NCBI GenBank assembly: GCA_030592605.1 | Contig: JAUVIT010000040.1 | Span: 1-9,606, forward strand | Length of the DNA stretch: 9,606 nucleotides | Direction of reading: 5' to 3' | Source: Bacteroidota bacterium | GTDB taxonomy: Bacteria > Bacteroidota > Bacteroidia > Bacteroidales > GCA-2748055 | Position numbers and translations under genes: made by a program | Shown here: in pieces, positions 1 through 6,553 of the stretch | Layout of the letters: each line of letters opens with the position of its first letter | How positions within the stretch are numbered: position 1 is the stretch's first letter | The notes under the pieces: generated by a model | Seen by the model: the letters and a program-made list of their open reading frames with translations, nothing else | What the model was told of the DNA's origin: nothing | Database searches by the model: none

Positions 1-188
1 ACATGGGAGCGAAGCGAAGTATCGCGCGTTAGCATACCTTTTTCAGTCATGATTTGCATCATCTTCAGTGAGGTTGTATAACCAACCCTTCTTTGTTTAT
101 TGAGTTTGTCATTCAATGCTCGTACCGTCAGGGGACCATGTTCCCAGAGCAGTTGCAAGATCTCAAGTTCACTTTCTGTAGGTTTCAT
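1..188 (-). CDS. BlaI/MecI/CopY-family transcriptional repressor, N-terminal part (runs off the left edge)
   Basis: Reading leftward from the ATG at 188-186 gives 62 codons with no stop before the window edge. The protein starts MKPTESELEILQLLWEHGPL and continues with RVGYTTSLKMMQIM and EKGMLTRD..RSHV. This is the winged-helix DNA-binding domain of the BlaI/MecI/CopY family (penicillinase repressor domain): helices 1-2, then the recognition helix around GYTTSLKMMQ (residues 35-44), then the wing. Family members bind DNA as dimers, and many are inactivated by proteolysis triggered by a BlaR1/MecR1-type M56 membrane peptidase. Such a partner, if present, would be downstream of this gene, outside the window to the left. 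Two palindromes over its promoter suggest autoregulation. About half of the usual roughly 120 residues is visible, so the C-terminal dimerisation and cleavage region cannot be judged. The family call is secure; the regulated function is not known. Confidence 0.88.
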   Translation of the reverse strand, partial: MKPTESELEILQLLWEHGPLTVRALNDKLNKQRRVGYTTSLKMMQIMTEKGMLTRDTSLRSH

Positions 189-194
189 TACTTA

Positions 195-210
195 TACGAA
201 ATGTTTCGTA
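195..210. promoter_or_regulatory. Palindromic operator 1 of the BlaI-like gene
   Basis: TACGAAATGTTTCGTA has perfect 7-base arms (TACGAAA / TTTCGTA) around a 2-base centre. It lies 6 bases upstream of the repressor start codon and downstream of the proposed -7 box, about where transcription should begin. A dimeric repressor bound here would block initiation. Assignment to BlaI-like autoregulation is inferred from position and symmetry. Confidence 0.7.
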
Positions 211-211
211 G

Positions 212-242
212 TAAATATATACGAAGATTTTCGTAATTACAA
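212..242 (-). promoter_or_regulatory. Bacteroidota-type promoter of the BlaI-like gene
   Basis: On the minus strand a TTG (240-242) is followed after 20 bases by TATATTTA (219-212), close to the Bacteroidota pattern TTTG / TAnnTTTG. Transcription would begin near 205, about 17 bases before the start codon at 188. Operator 2 fills the spacer between the two boxes and operator 1 covers the start region, so the promoter is embedded in the repressor sites. Confidence 0.55.
220..235. promoter_or_regulatory. Palindromic operator 2 of the BlaI-like gene
   Basis: TACGAAGATTTTCGTA has the same 16-base layout as operator 1 with one arm mismatch (TACGAAG / TTTCGTA). The two palindrome centres are 25 bp apart. 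This one sits between the proposed -33 and -7 boxes. Two near-identical dyads so close together are unlikely by chance and suggest paired dimer binding. Confidence 0.68.
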
Positions 243-284
243 CTTTCATATCACAATAGTTGTTTTTTTAAAGATTCTTAACAC

Positions 285-845
285 TTAGAAGAAGGGCATG
301 CCAGATTTGAATACAATGGCCTCATATGTATAAAGATCCGCTGCCTTCCAACCGTCCCACCCAATACCTGCCTTATACTTTGAACAGTTTCCCAGGAACT
401 CCTTAACAGTCCATCCCTGTGTAACAGCTACCTGAGGCAGCAGAGTACCCCTGTTGCCACCCAGTTTGATATAGATGCCATGCCTCCCAATAATGATCTC
501 TGAAGGATCGCTTATCCTCTGACGTGGGGTCAGGATACTAATCTCAAGTTCGAGCTGTGAGAGTTCACCGGCGTGAATAGAATTAAACCTTGAGTCATCC
601 GTTGCTGCAGAAATTGCCATGTTCATTACATTTTTGTAAAGGGCTTCTTCCTCAGAAAATGTTCCTATGCATCCCCGAAGCTTCTGATTCACATAGAGGG
701 ATACAAAAGCTCCACATCTTTGATGAAGGGACTCTGTTAAGTCCGGCTTTGGCTTGGATGGTTGGTGACGGGAAACAATCCTTTCAGCTATGGCTCTTCC
801 AGCCAATGCAAGCAATATCTTTTTCTCAGATCCTGAAATCCTCAT
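285..845 (-). CDS. AMMECR1-domain protein (AmmeMemoRadiSam system protein A)
   Basis: This 186-residue protein is almost entirely one AMMECR1 domain. The hallmark LRGCIGTF is at residues 56-63, preceded by the strand CGAFVSLYV (44-52) and followed by DDSRF (83-87), the ELSQLELEISIL strand (94-105) and GTLLPQVA (133-140). Human AMMECR1 carries the same LRGCIG motif; Cys59 within it is an obvious candidate functional residue, but the biochemical role of the family is unknown. There is no signal peptide or membrane segment, so it should be cytosolic. Its ATG (845-843) overlaps the stop codon of the upstream Memo gene as ATGA, so the two are probably translationally coupled. It is the last gene of the three-gene operon. 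No convincing terminator hairpin follows the stop at 285. Confidence 0.93.
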   Translation of the reverse strand: MRISGSEKKILLALAGRAIAERIVSRHQPSKPKPDLTESLHQRCGAFVSLYVNQKLRGCIGTFSEEEALYKNVMNMAISAATDDSRFNSIHAGELSQLELEISILTPRQRISDPSEIIIGRHGIYIKLGGNRGTLLPQVAVTQGWTVKEFLGNCSKYKAGIGWDGWKAADLYTYEAIVFKSGMPFF

Positions 846-1672
846 TTGTAAGCAATGAGAGAAATGTAATCGACAACTTCTGGCGAGGGAGAGACCTCAC
901 CGGAATGGCCCCGTGCCAGAATTTCAATCTGATAATCAGGCGACTGGGAACTGGCATACTCCATCAGAGACATAATGGGCCCGTATCCGCACACCGATGC
1001 GCGATTCTCGATTACAGCCCTCTCAACTTCAGGAGCATTTCGCTCAAGAATCTGGTCAATAATAAGCTGATCCAGTTCAGAGCCCTCAGAAGGAGAAAGG
1101 AAGTGTGAAAAGTCGCACGAAGCAATAAGCATGATCTTTCTTCGCGTTTTTTTCTGAGCCCTGATAATGCGCTCTGCAACAAGACTTGCATTTTTATGCG
1201 TCTGATCCATCATGCACACAGGAACAATTGAAAAGGGATGCTCAGAAAGAAAATACTGAACAAAGGGTATAATGACCTCTGCTGAGTGTTCCCTTGCATG
1301 AGCCCTACTATCAAATGGGAGTTCCATGGCCCTTGCCAGCTCCGTATCCACCGGCACCTCGCCAATGGAATTGCTCCATAACTCGGCCTCATCAATAGCC
1401 AGGGGAGCACCATGGCCTGAATGGTTTGGATGAACAATTACAAATGTATCGGGGAATAAGTTGTGTCTTCTAATCAGTTGAAAGAAGGGAATGGTCTGGT
1501 AGCCTGAATAGAGATGTCCGGCATGGGGAAGTACTGCACCAAATACCTTGCCGGGCGACAGTTCTGGCTCAGGGTACCTCCCAGAGTGTTCAATATCCAT
1601 AATCTGATCAAATATCCTGCTTTTCGAAGATGGATAGAAACGTCCTTCCACCGCTGCACTACGTGTTCTCAT
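842..1672 (-). CDS. Memo-family protein (AmmeMemoRadiSam system protein B)
   Basis: This 276-residue protein belongs to the Memo family, which shares the fold of class III extradiol dioxygenases and LigB-type metalloenzymes. From the ATG at 1672 it begins MRTRSAAVEGRFYP, the expected family N-terminus. Metal-site motifs are all present: PHAG (His50), HPNHSG (His81, His84), EHS (Glu128, His129), CDFSHF (Asp187, His190) and CGYGPI (Cys228). They correspond to the His/His/Asp/His/Cys pocket described for human MEMO1, which binds copper or iron. The bacterial substrate is unknown. A longer reading starts at TTG 1684, overlapping the previous gene as TTGA and adding four residues (MKCI). ATG 1672, 8 bases after the upstream stop, is preferred because it fits the family N-terminus. 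The protein is cytosolic, the middle gene of the operon. Confidence 0.93.
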   Translation of the reverse strand: MRTRSAAVEGRFYPSSKSRIFDQIMDIEHSGRYPEPELSPGKVFGAVLPHAGHLYSGYQTIPFFQLIRRHNLFPDTFVIVHPNHSGHGAPLAIDEAELWSNSIGEVPVDTELARAMELPFDSRAHAREHSAEVIIPFVQYFLSEHPFSIVPVCMMDQTHKNASLVAERIIRAQKKTRRKIMLIASCDFSHFLSPSEGSELDQLIIDQILERNAPEVERAVIENRASVCGYGPIMSLMEYASSQSPDYQIEILARGHSGEVSPSPEVVDYISLIAYK

Positions 1673-1680
1673 AATACATT

Positions 1681-2688
1681 TCAATTAAAGAATCCATTAA
1701 TTTCCTTATTACATTTACTACATGTGCCTGCTGGTCCTATGCCCTTCACGCTAGCGTTATACAGAAATCGCTCTATTAACATATTTCCGCATGCAGGACA
1801 GTAGGAGTGGTTGTCAAGCTGTGGTGTATTTCCCGGATATACATAGTCGATTCGTTCCCTGGCCATCTCAATGAATCGTTTTATTGTGGAGAGTGGAGTA
1901 GGAGGCTTATCCATTTTGAAATAGGGAAAATACCTGCTAACATGCAGTACAGTTCCTCTACTGCAATGATCTGATATCCACCTAAGCATTTCCTCCCACT
2001 CCTTTTCATCATCGTTGTGGTCAGGTATAATCAGGAAGGTTAGCTCCAGGTGTCGCCCCGATCTGGCAATGTTGTGGATAGTTTCAAGCACCGGAGCCAG
2101 GCTAGCTCCAGAACGTTTTTTATAGAATAGGTTCCGGAAGGATTTCAAATCCACATTAAAAGCATCTATATAAGGAATAAGATCCTCCAGTGGAGCGGGA
2201 TTAATATACCCGTTTGTGACCATCACATTACTCATATTTTGCTCCTTAATCAGCGCAGCACATCTGATCATGTATTCAAAATAGACGGTGGGTTCATTAT
2301 AGGTATAAGCAAGACCAATGTTGTTTCGGTGCAGGACAGCTTTGCTTACAATATCTTCCGGATCCCTGGAAGAGTGACGAGAAAGAATTTTTTGATCAAT
2401 CTGGGTAATCTCGCAGTTCTGACAAAAGTCGCATCTCAGGTTGCAGCCAAAACTTCCAATTGAGAGAATGGAACGACCCGGATAAAAATGATAAAGCGGT
2501 TTCTTCTCAATGGGGTCAGAGGAGATGGCAGAGAGAATTCCATAACTCTCGGTAAACAGCTTTCCACCCCTGTTAACACGGGTTTTGCATAAGCCATACT
2601 GCAAGGGTTCAGGTGTGCATCTGTGTGGGCAAAGAAGGCACTGCACCCCCTGGTTCTCAAGTTGCTTGTAGAATAAAGCTTCCTGCAT
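1681..2688 (-). CDS. Radical SAM enzyme of the AmmeMemoRadiSam system
   Basis: This 335-residue protein resembles pyruvate formate-lyase activating enzymes but has its own architecture. An N-terminal cysteine cluster comes first (CLLCPHRC, Cys17/20/24, then Cys34). The radical SAM motif CNLRCDFC follows (Cys82, Cys86, Cys89), expected to hold the [4Fe-4S] cluster that cleaves S-adenosylmethionine. YTYNEPT (128-134) and VTNGYINP (157-164) fit the SAM-binding strands, and VDLKSF (179-184) the barrel core. The C-terminus carries two CxxC knuckles (Cys297/300 and Cys323/326), likely a zinc ribbon or rubredoxin-like metal site. The product or target is unknown; the constant association with Memo and AMMECR1 proteins suggests that one or both are substrates or partners (inference). 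It is the first gene of the operon, divergent from msrA. No clear promoter of the phylum type was found in the 91-bp gap. Confidence 0.93.
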   Translation of the reverse strand: MQEALFYKQLENQGVQCLLCPHRCTPEPLQYGLCKTRVNRGGKLFTESYGILSAISSDPIEKKPLYHFYPGRSILSIGSFGCNLRCDFCQNCEITQIDQKILSRHSSRDPEDIVSKAVLHRNNIGLAYTYNEPTVYFEYMIRCAALIKEQNMSNVMVTNGYINPAPLEDLIPYIDAFNVDLKSFRNLFYKKRSGASLAPVLETIHNIARSGRHLELTFLIIPDHNDDEKEWEEMLRWISDHCSRGTVLHVSRYFPYFKMDKPPTPLSTIKRFIEMARERIDYVYPGNTPQLDNHSYCPACGNMLIERFLYNASVKGIGPAGTCSKCNKEINGFFN

Positions 2689-2739
2689 GAGATAAAGTTA
2701 CAACGAAAAAGCGATGAATCCCACCTTAAACAAATGGCT

Positions 2740-2747
2740 TACATTTG
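2740..2747 (+). promoter_or_regulatory. Probable -7 box of msrA
   Basis: TACATTTG matches the Bacteroidota -7 consensus TAnnTTTG exactly. Transcription would begin near 2754 and give a 26-base leader to the ATG at 2780. No TTG or TTTG is found at the expected -33 position, so the call rests on one box. Confidence 0.45.
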
Positions 2748-2779
2748 CTTAATATGGAAGGGATAATTGTTCTAGATCT

Positions 2780-3388
2780 ATGAGAAAATACACTTTTACA
2801 TTATTGTCCATACTCTTATTATCTTTAAGCCTATCAGGAAACGGCAGTATGAAAAACAAATTTGAAATTGCAACTTTTGGTGGCGGATGCTTCTGGTGTG
2901 TGGAGGCGATTTTTGAACGTGTCTCAGGTGTGCACCAGGTAGAATCGGGGTATTCGGGTGGAAATGTCAGGAATCCCGATTATAAAATGGTTACCTCAGG
3001 CACTACCGGACATGCTGAAGTGGTGCAGATCACATTTGATCCGGAAGTGGTCTCCTACCTGGAACTGTTGGAATTTTTTTTCCTTACCCACGATCCTACC
3101 ACACTAAACCAACAGGGGGCTGATGTGGGAACGCAGTATCGATCCATTGTATTGTATCACAATGAGGCGCAGCGAATGCTTGCCCGGGAGATCATAGAAG
3201 AGCTGGATTCTGAAGAGGTCTGGAGTAATCCCATTGCAACTGCCGTAGAAGCTTTTGAGCAGTTTTACAGCGCAGAAGCTTACCACCAGGAATACTATGA
3301 AAACAACCCGAATCAGGGATACTGCCGCTTGGTCATCACTCCCAAGTTGGAAAAGTTTGAGAAAGTTTTCAAGGAGAAGCTGAAATAG
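2780..3388 (+). CDS. msrA: Peptide-methionine (S)-S-oxide reductase MsrA, probably exported
   Basis: MsrA reduces the S epimer of methionine sulfoxide in proteins, repairing oxidative damage. The catalytic GCFWC is at residues 36-40 (nucleophile Cys37, second Cys40). A further cysteine in NQGYC (Cys182) sits where many family members have the resolving cysteine. Family signatures ESGYSGG (55-61), TTGHAE (75-80), FLTHDPT (101-107) and GTQYRS (117-122) are present. From the ATG at 2780 the first 20 residues are a basic start plus a leucine/serine-rich stretch ending LSLSGNGS, a signal-peptide or lipoprotein-like N-terminus without a lipobox cysteine. The product is therefore probably periplasmic. 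An internal ATG at residue 24 would give a cytosolic enzyme and cannot be excluded. The last 20 bases overlap the convergent kinase gene. It is a stand-alone MsrA without a fused or adjacent MsrB. Confidence 0.95.
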   Translation: MRKYTFTLLSILLLSLSLSGNGSMKNKFEIATFGGGCFWCVEAIFERVSGVHQVESGYSGGNVRNPDYKMVTSGTTGHAEVVQITFDPEVVSYLELLEFFFLTHDPTTLNQQGADVGTQYRSIVLYHNEAQRMLAREIIEELDSEEVWSNPIATAVEAFEQFYSAEAYHQEYYENNPNQGYCRLVITPKLEKFEKVFKEKLK

Positions 3389-5438
3389 AAGGATCTGGCA
3401 GAGAGGAGGGAAGTGTGACAATGAAAGTCGCCCCATTTCCAGGTTCACTCTCGACGGCTATCTTACCCTGATTTCGTTCCAAAAATTCCTTACATATAAC
3501 GAGTCCGAGTCCCGATCCGGACTCTCCGGTAGTACCCGGTGTGGAGACCACCTCATTGGCCGTGAAAAGTTTTTCCTGGATTTCTGGCTGTATTCCGATT
3601 CCGTCATCTGATACCATAATTTTACAGCCATTTTCAAAGGTTTCGGAGGTGATCCTGATTTTACAACCGGGAAAACTGAACTTGATTGCGTTGGCAATCA
3701 GGTTCCGGAATACCGTATACATCATGGCCTTATCTGCGAAAACGACACAAGAGGGTTCGATCTTCAAGAGGCAATCTACCTTTTTATGGTCAAGATTGGC
3801 TTTCATCTCCCTGACACATTCAGCCAGCAGGACCTTCACCTTAAGGGTCTCCGGCTCATATTTTACTGCTTTCATCTGCGATCTTGCCCAGATCAGGAGG
3901 TTTTCAAGAAGGTTCTGAATCCTTTGAGTTCCCTGGAGAATCTGTAATAGGTACTCTTTCTGTGTATCCACCGGAAACTCTTCAAAATTATCGTAAAGAA
4001 GTTCAGAAAAACCGGTTACCGCAGCCACAGGGTTCCGCAGGTCATGTGCTACTACAGAGAAGATCCTGTCTTTGGATTTATTTAATTTCTGGAGTTCATT
4101 TTCCGATTCACTTAGCTTTTGTATGGCATTTGAAATCTGTAAATTTCGCTCTGCCAGCATCTGGTTAGTGAGCTTTTTTGACCGAAGATTTACCGCAATG
4201 ATAATCGCAAGAGCCACAATGACCACTATAAATATGATAAATAGCTTATTCAACATCCTCTGTACCTGCGATTCCGATTGCAGTTGAAGAATCTCATTTT
4301 CACTGATCTCCTGTTCATACCTGCTCCTGAGCTGCATGATCTTGTTCGACTGCTCTTCATAGAACAGCGACTTATAGAGAGTATCATATCGCACCATCCA
4401 GTTATAGGCCGAAGCATAGCTTCCTGGTTTTGCATGGAGCCTGGCCAATTCCTCATAAACTTCCAGTTCCAACAAAGGAAATTCTCTCTGCTGGGCTATA
4501 CGCAGGGCCCTGTGCAGGTAGAACAATGCAGAATCCTGAATTTTCATCTCCCCAAATAGCGATCCGAGGTTCACATAAACCGATCCGGTTGTTAACTGAT
4601 CATCTGCTCCGATGGCCAAAACGAGTCCCTTTCTAAAATAGTCCAGTGCCAGCTGCCGTTCACCCAATTCAGAGTAGGCGAGGGCTGAATTGTTGTAAGC
4701 GCCCGATAAGATATAGCGCTGTGTGGAAGAAACAAGTGAATCAGGATCAAGCTGATTCATCACTTCCTGATAATAAATAAGGGCCGAGTCATATAACTCT
4801 CTTTCATAGTAAATCATGCCAATATTACTCAGCGCTCCATACTCTTCTGTGGAAAGTCCGTTCTCCCTGTATATGGTATATGCCTTCTGGTAATGTTTTT
4901 CAGCTTCAAAGAACCTTCCCATTTCATGTGATACATTGCCCAGGTTATTCTCCATCCTGGCAATACCCAATTGGTCATTTTCCCTTTCATAGGCATTCAG
5001 GCTCTGCATAAAAAAGAAGTAAGCTTCACTGAAATTGGCCATATCATAGTACAGATTTCCAATTATAAGGGCGCAATTCCCTATTTCAGTGTAATTCTCC
5101 AGCTTAATAAACTCATCATAGGCCTTTTTGAAATAGAGCAGGCTACGTTCAACAAGCAGCTTGTTATTGTAAATCTGGCCTTTGCTCTTATATAAAAATG
5201 GAAGGAGTGACTCCGGATCATTTCGCTGCAACATTAGTTCAGCCCTGTTCGCAAAATAGAGGGCGCTGTCCGGATACTCCGCCTGCAATGAAAGAGAGAG
5301 TTCATAAAAAGTGGTGGCCAGTTCATTATCGGTAAGCACCACCGACATACTCAGCAGACTATCAACTCTGGAATCCTGGGCGAAGAGCTGGCTGTAGGGC
5401 CAGAATGCTAAGCATATTAATATCAGGATTCGATTCAT
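3369..5438 (-). CDS. TPR-repeat transmembrane sensor histidine kinase
   Basis: This 689-residue protein has, in order: a signal peptide (1-21, MNRILILICLAFWPYSQLFA); about 320 residues of tetratricopeptide repeats (roughly 40-360, e.g. A..YY.QALN-type helices); a coiled coil; one membrane helix (about 399-418, FIIFIVVIVALAIII); a second coiled coil; and a HisKA-HATPase module. The phospho-accepting H-box is FSVVAHDLRNP (His465). The ATPase part has the N-box FRNLIANAIKF (577-587), DDGIGI (611-616) and GSGLGL (641-646). The TPR sensor should face the periplasm and the kinase the cytosol. There is no fused receiver domain and no response regulator gene in the window, so the partner is unknown. 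An in-frame TTG at 5474 is rejected as start because it lies inside the -7 promoter box and would bury the signal peptide. The 3' end overlaps msrA by 20 bases, convergently. Confidence 0.94.
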   Translation of the reverse strand: MNRILILICLAFWPYSQLFAQDSRVDSLLSMSVVLTDNELATTFYELSLSLQAEYPDSALYFANRAELMLQRNDPESLLPFLYKSKGQIYNNKLLVERSLLYFKKAYDEFIKLENYTEIGNCALIIGNLYYDMANFSEAYFFFMQSLNAYERENDQLGIARMENNLGNVSHEMGRFFEAEKHYQKAYTIYRENGLSTEEYGALSNIGMIYYERELYDSALIYYQEVMNQLDPDSLVSSTQRYILSGAYNNSALAYSELGERQLALDYFRKGLVLAIGADDQLTTGSVYVNLGSLFGEMKIQDSALFYLHRALRIAQQREFPLLELEVYEELARLHAKPGSYASAYNWMVRYDTLYKSLFYEEQSNKIMQLRSRYEQEISENEILQLQSESQVQRMLNKLFIIFIVVIVALAIIIAVNLRSKKLTNQMLAERNLQISNAIQKLSESENELQKLNKSKDRIFSVVAHDLRNPVAAVTGFSELLYDNFEEFPVDTQKEYLLQILQGTQRIQNLLENLLIWARSQMKAVKYEPETLKVKVLLAECVREMKANLDHKKVDCLLKIEPSCVVFADKAMMYTVFRNLIANAIKFSFPGCKIRITSETFENGCKIMVSDDGIGIQPEIQEKLFTANEVVSTPGTTGESGSGLGLVICKEFLERNQGKIAVESEPGNGATFIVTLPSSLPDPSISASP

Positions 5439-5471
5439 GGCTTGAATTGGCTTCTCAGGTGAGGTATAAGA

Positions 5472-5479
5472 CAAATATA
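5472..5479 (-). promoter_or_regulatory. Probable -7 box of the sensor kinase gene
   Basis: On the minus strand TATATTTG matches TAnnTTTG exactly. It lies 33 bases before the ATG at 5438, giving a leader of about 27 bases. The -33 position has only a weak match (ACTG). The site also explains why translation should not begin at the in-frame TTG at 5474. Confidence 0.5.
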
Positions 5480-5543
5480 CTTATTTTGGGATGAAAACAG
5501 TCATTCCGGGATTGCTGAATCAGCTTCTTTTCACAGGCTTATC

Positions 5544-5551
5544 TACTTTTG
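5544..5551 (+). promoter_or_regulatory. Possible -7 box of the trhA-like gene
   Basis: TACTTTTG matches TAnnTTTG and lies 16 bases before the ATG at 5568. This leaves a leader of only about ten bases, and no TTTG is found at the -33 position. It shares the 129-bp divergent gap with the kinase promoter. The gap also holds a short GCTGA-A-TCAGC palindrome (5514-5524). Confidence 0.35.
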
Positions 5552-5567
5552 ATAAAAAATTATTCTG

Positions 5568-6224
5568 ATGGAAAAAAATATTAAATTTTCACGTGGGGAA
5601 GAGCTGGCAAATGCAATCTCTCACTTCTCGGGAGCACTGCTTGCAGTGGCCGGTCTGATACTGATGTTACACTTCTCTATAGTGAAAGGAAATGGTTGGC
5701 ATGTGGTAAGTACCTCCGTTTTTGGTGCAAGTATGATTGTGCTTTACCTATCCTCAACCATGACCCATATTCTTCCTTTGGGTAGAGCCAAGGATCGTTT
5801 CTTTAATCTTGACCGTATTGCCATTTATCTTCTGATAGCCGGAACCTATACCCCAATCGCACTGATTACTCTCAATGGTCCCTTGGGATGGGTTATTTTT
5901 GGAATAGAATGGGGACTGGCCCTTCTGGGAACTATTATGATCTTAAGCCGGCCAGGTGACTTTAACACAGGAGTTAGCACCTTCTATGTGGTGTCATATG
6001 CATTCATGGGCTGGCTGATGCTGATTGCCATTGTGCCAATAATGAACACTCTTCCATTAATGGGAACTGTGTGGATCCTCGTCGGTGGATTATGCTATAC
6101 ACTTGGAATCCTGTTTTTTAAGCTTATCAAGTTTCCCTATCATCATCTGGTGTGGCACTTGCTGGTGCTTGCTGGTTCGATTTCACATTTTTTCGCAGTA
6201 TTTTTTTATATGATTCCCAGGTAG
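5568..6224 (+). CDS. trhA: PAQR/hemolysin III family membrane protein (TrhA-like)
   Basis: This 218-residue protein has seven predicted membrane helices with short loops, typical of the bacterial hemolysin III / PAQR family (YqfA, now TrhA, in E. coli). The conserved polar residues line up with the family: E-E-x-x-N-A-x-S-H at 11-19, S-S-T-M-T-H at 62-67, Asp82 in LDRIAIYLLIAGTYTP, and HHLVWH at 192-197 followed by His207. In the eukaryotic adiponectin-receptor relatives equivalent Ser/Asp/His residues hold a zinc ion in a hydrolase-like site. Bacterial members have been linked to membrane energetics and lipid homeostasis; the hemolysin name is historical. It is an inner-membrane protein on its own transcription unit, divergent from the sensor kinase. 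The gene symbol is by family resemblance only. Confidence 0.92.
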   Translation: MEKNIKFSRGEELANAISHFSGALLAVAGLILMLHFSIVKGNGWHVVSTSVFGASMIVLYLSSTMTHILPLGRAKDRFFNLDRIAIYLLIAGTYTPIALITLNGPLGWVIFGIEWGLALLGTIMILSRPGDFNTGVSTFYVVSYAFMGWLMLIAIVPIMNTLPLMGTVWILVGGLCYTLGILFFKLIKFPYHHLVWHLLVLAGSISHFFAVFFYMIPR

Positions 6225-6243
6225 AGTATAAATTTTAAAAGTC

Positions 6244-6277
6244 TTTGTGCATTTGGTTTTATTTTGTATTACTTTTG
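6244..6277 (+). promoter_or_regulatory. Possible promoter of the cold-shock gene
   Basis: TACTTTTG (6270-6277) matches TAnnTTTG and is preceded by TTTG at 6244-6247 with 22 bases between, slightly longer than usual. Other TTTG copies lie at 6252-6255 and 6263-6266. Transcription would start near 6284, giving a short AT-rich leader of about 22 bases before the ATG at 6306. Confidence 0.4.
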
Positions 6278-6305
6278 CACTGTTATTAATTATCAATTTA
6301 TTACA

Positions 6306-6497
6306 ATGAAAGAAGGTAAAGTAAAATTCTTTAATGAATCCAAAGGATATGGATTTATAAAGGACGTCGAATCTGACGAAGAGTATTTTGTGCATGTATC
6401 TGGTTTGATCGACAAGATCAAAGAAGATGACAATGTAACATTCGAACTTACTGAAGGTCGAAAAGGATTAAATGCAGTGAATGTCAAACTTATCTAG
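6306..6497 (+). CDS. Cold-shock domain protein (CspA family)
   Basis: This 63-residue protein is a single cold-shock (OB-fold) domain: GKVKFFN at residues 4-10, the RNP1 motif KGYGFI at 13-18, and the RNP2-type motif YFVHVS at 27-32, followed by VTFEL and the closing strand LNAVNVKLI. Such proteins bind single-stranded RNA and DNA and act as RNA chaperones. It is slightly shorter than E. coli CspA (70 residues), as is common in Bacteroidota. In-frame codons upstream continue back to 6264, but the family N-terminus starts at MKEGKVKFF, so the ATG at 6306 is chosen. It is monocistronic: a promoter-like element lies before it and a strong terminator follows 27 bases after the stop. Whether it is cold-induced cannot be told from the sequence. 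Confidence 0.96.
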   Translation: MKEGKVKFFNESKGYGFIKDVESDEEYFVHVSGLIDKIKEDDNVTFELTEGRKGLNAVNVKLI

Positions 6498-6524
6498 TTA
6501 AACATATCATCTCGTATTAATCTG

Positions 6525-6553
6525 AACCCTTTGCATTTGCGAGGGTTTTTTTT
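6525..6553 (+). terminator. Intrinsic terminator of the cold-shock gene
   Basis: AACCCT (6525-6530) pairs with AGGGTT (6542-6547). A small inner GC/GC pairing around ATTT stiffens the loop. The run of eight T at 6546-6553 completes a standard intrinsic terminator. Confidence 0.85.

Noticed and set aside
261..288. Possible terminator after the AMMECR1 gene (TTAAAGATTCTTAA region followed by A/T runs)
   Set aside because: The pairing needs a bulge, leaves almost no loop and has no G/C pairs of note; it would not form a stable intrinsic terminator.
590..1108. 172-codon open frame on the plus strand across the Memo/AMMECR1 junction
   Set aside because: It is antisense to two well-supported genes with conserved motifs; the translation has no recognisable domain and a composition typical of shadow frames.
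1673..1684. TTG start at 1684 for the Memo gene, giving a 4-base TTGA overlap with the radical SAM gene
   Set aside because: The ATG at 1672 yields the N-terminus expected for the family (xR.xAVEGRFYP) and needs no rare start codon. The longer form is not impossible.
2693..2700. TAACTTTA on the minus strand as -7 box for the radical SAM gene
   Set aside because: It lies only four bases before the ATG at 2688, leaving no room for a leader, and no TTTG lies at the right distance.
5439..5474. TTG start at 5474 for the sensor kinase (12 extra residues)
   Set aside because: The TTG is part of the -7 promoter box TATATTTG, so it would not be transcribed, and the signal peptide begins at the ATG at 5438.
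5514..5524. GCTGA-A-TCAGC palindrome in the kinase/trhA divergent gap
   Set aside because: Arms are only five bases and there is a single copy, so there is no support for an operator beyond its location.
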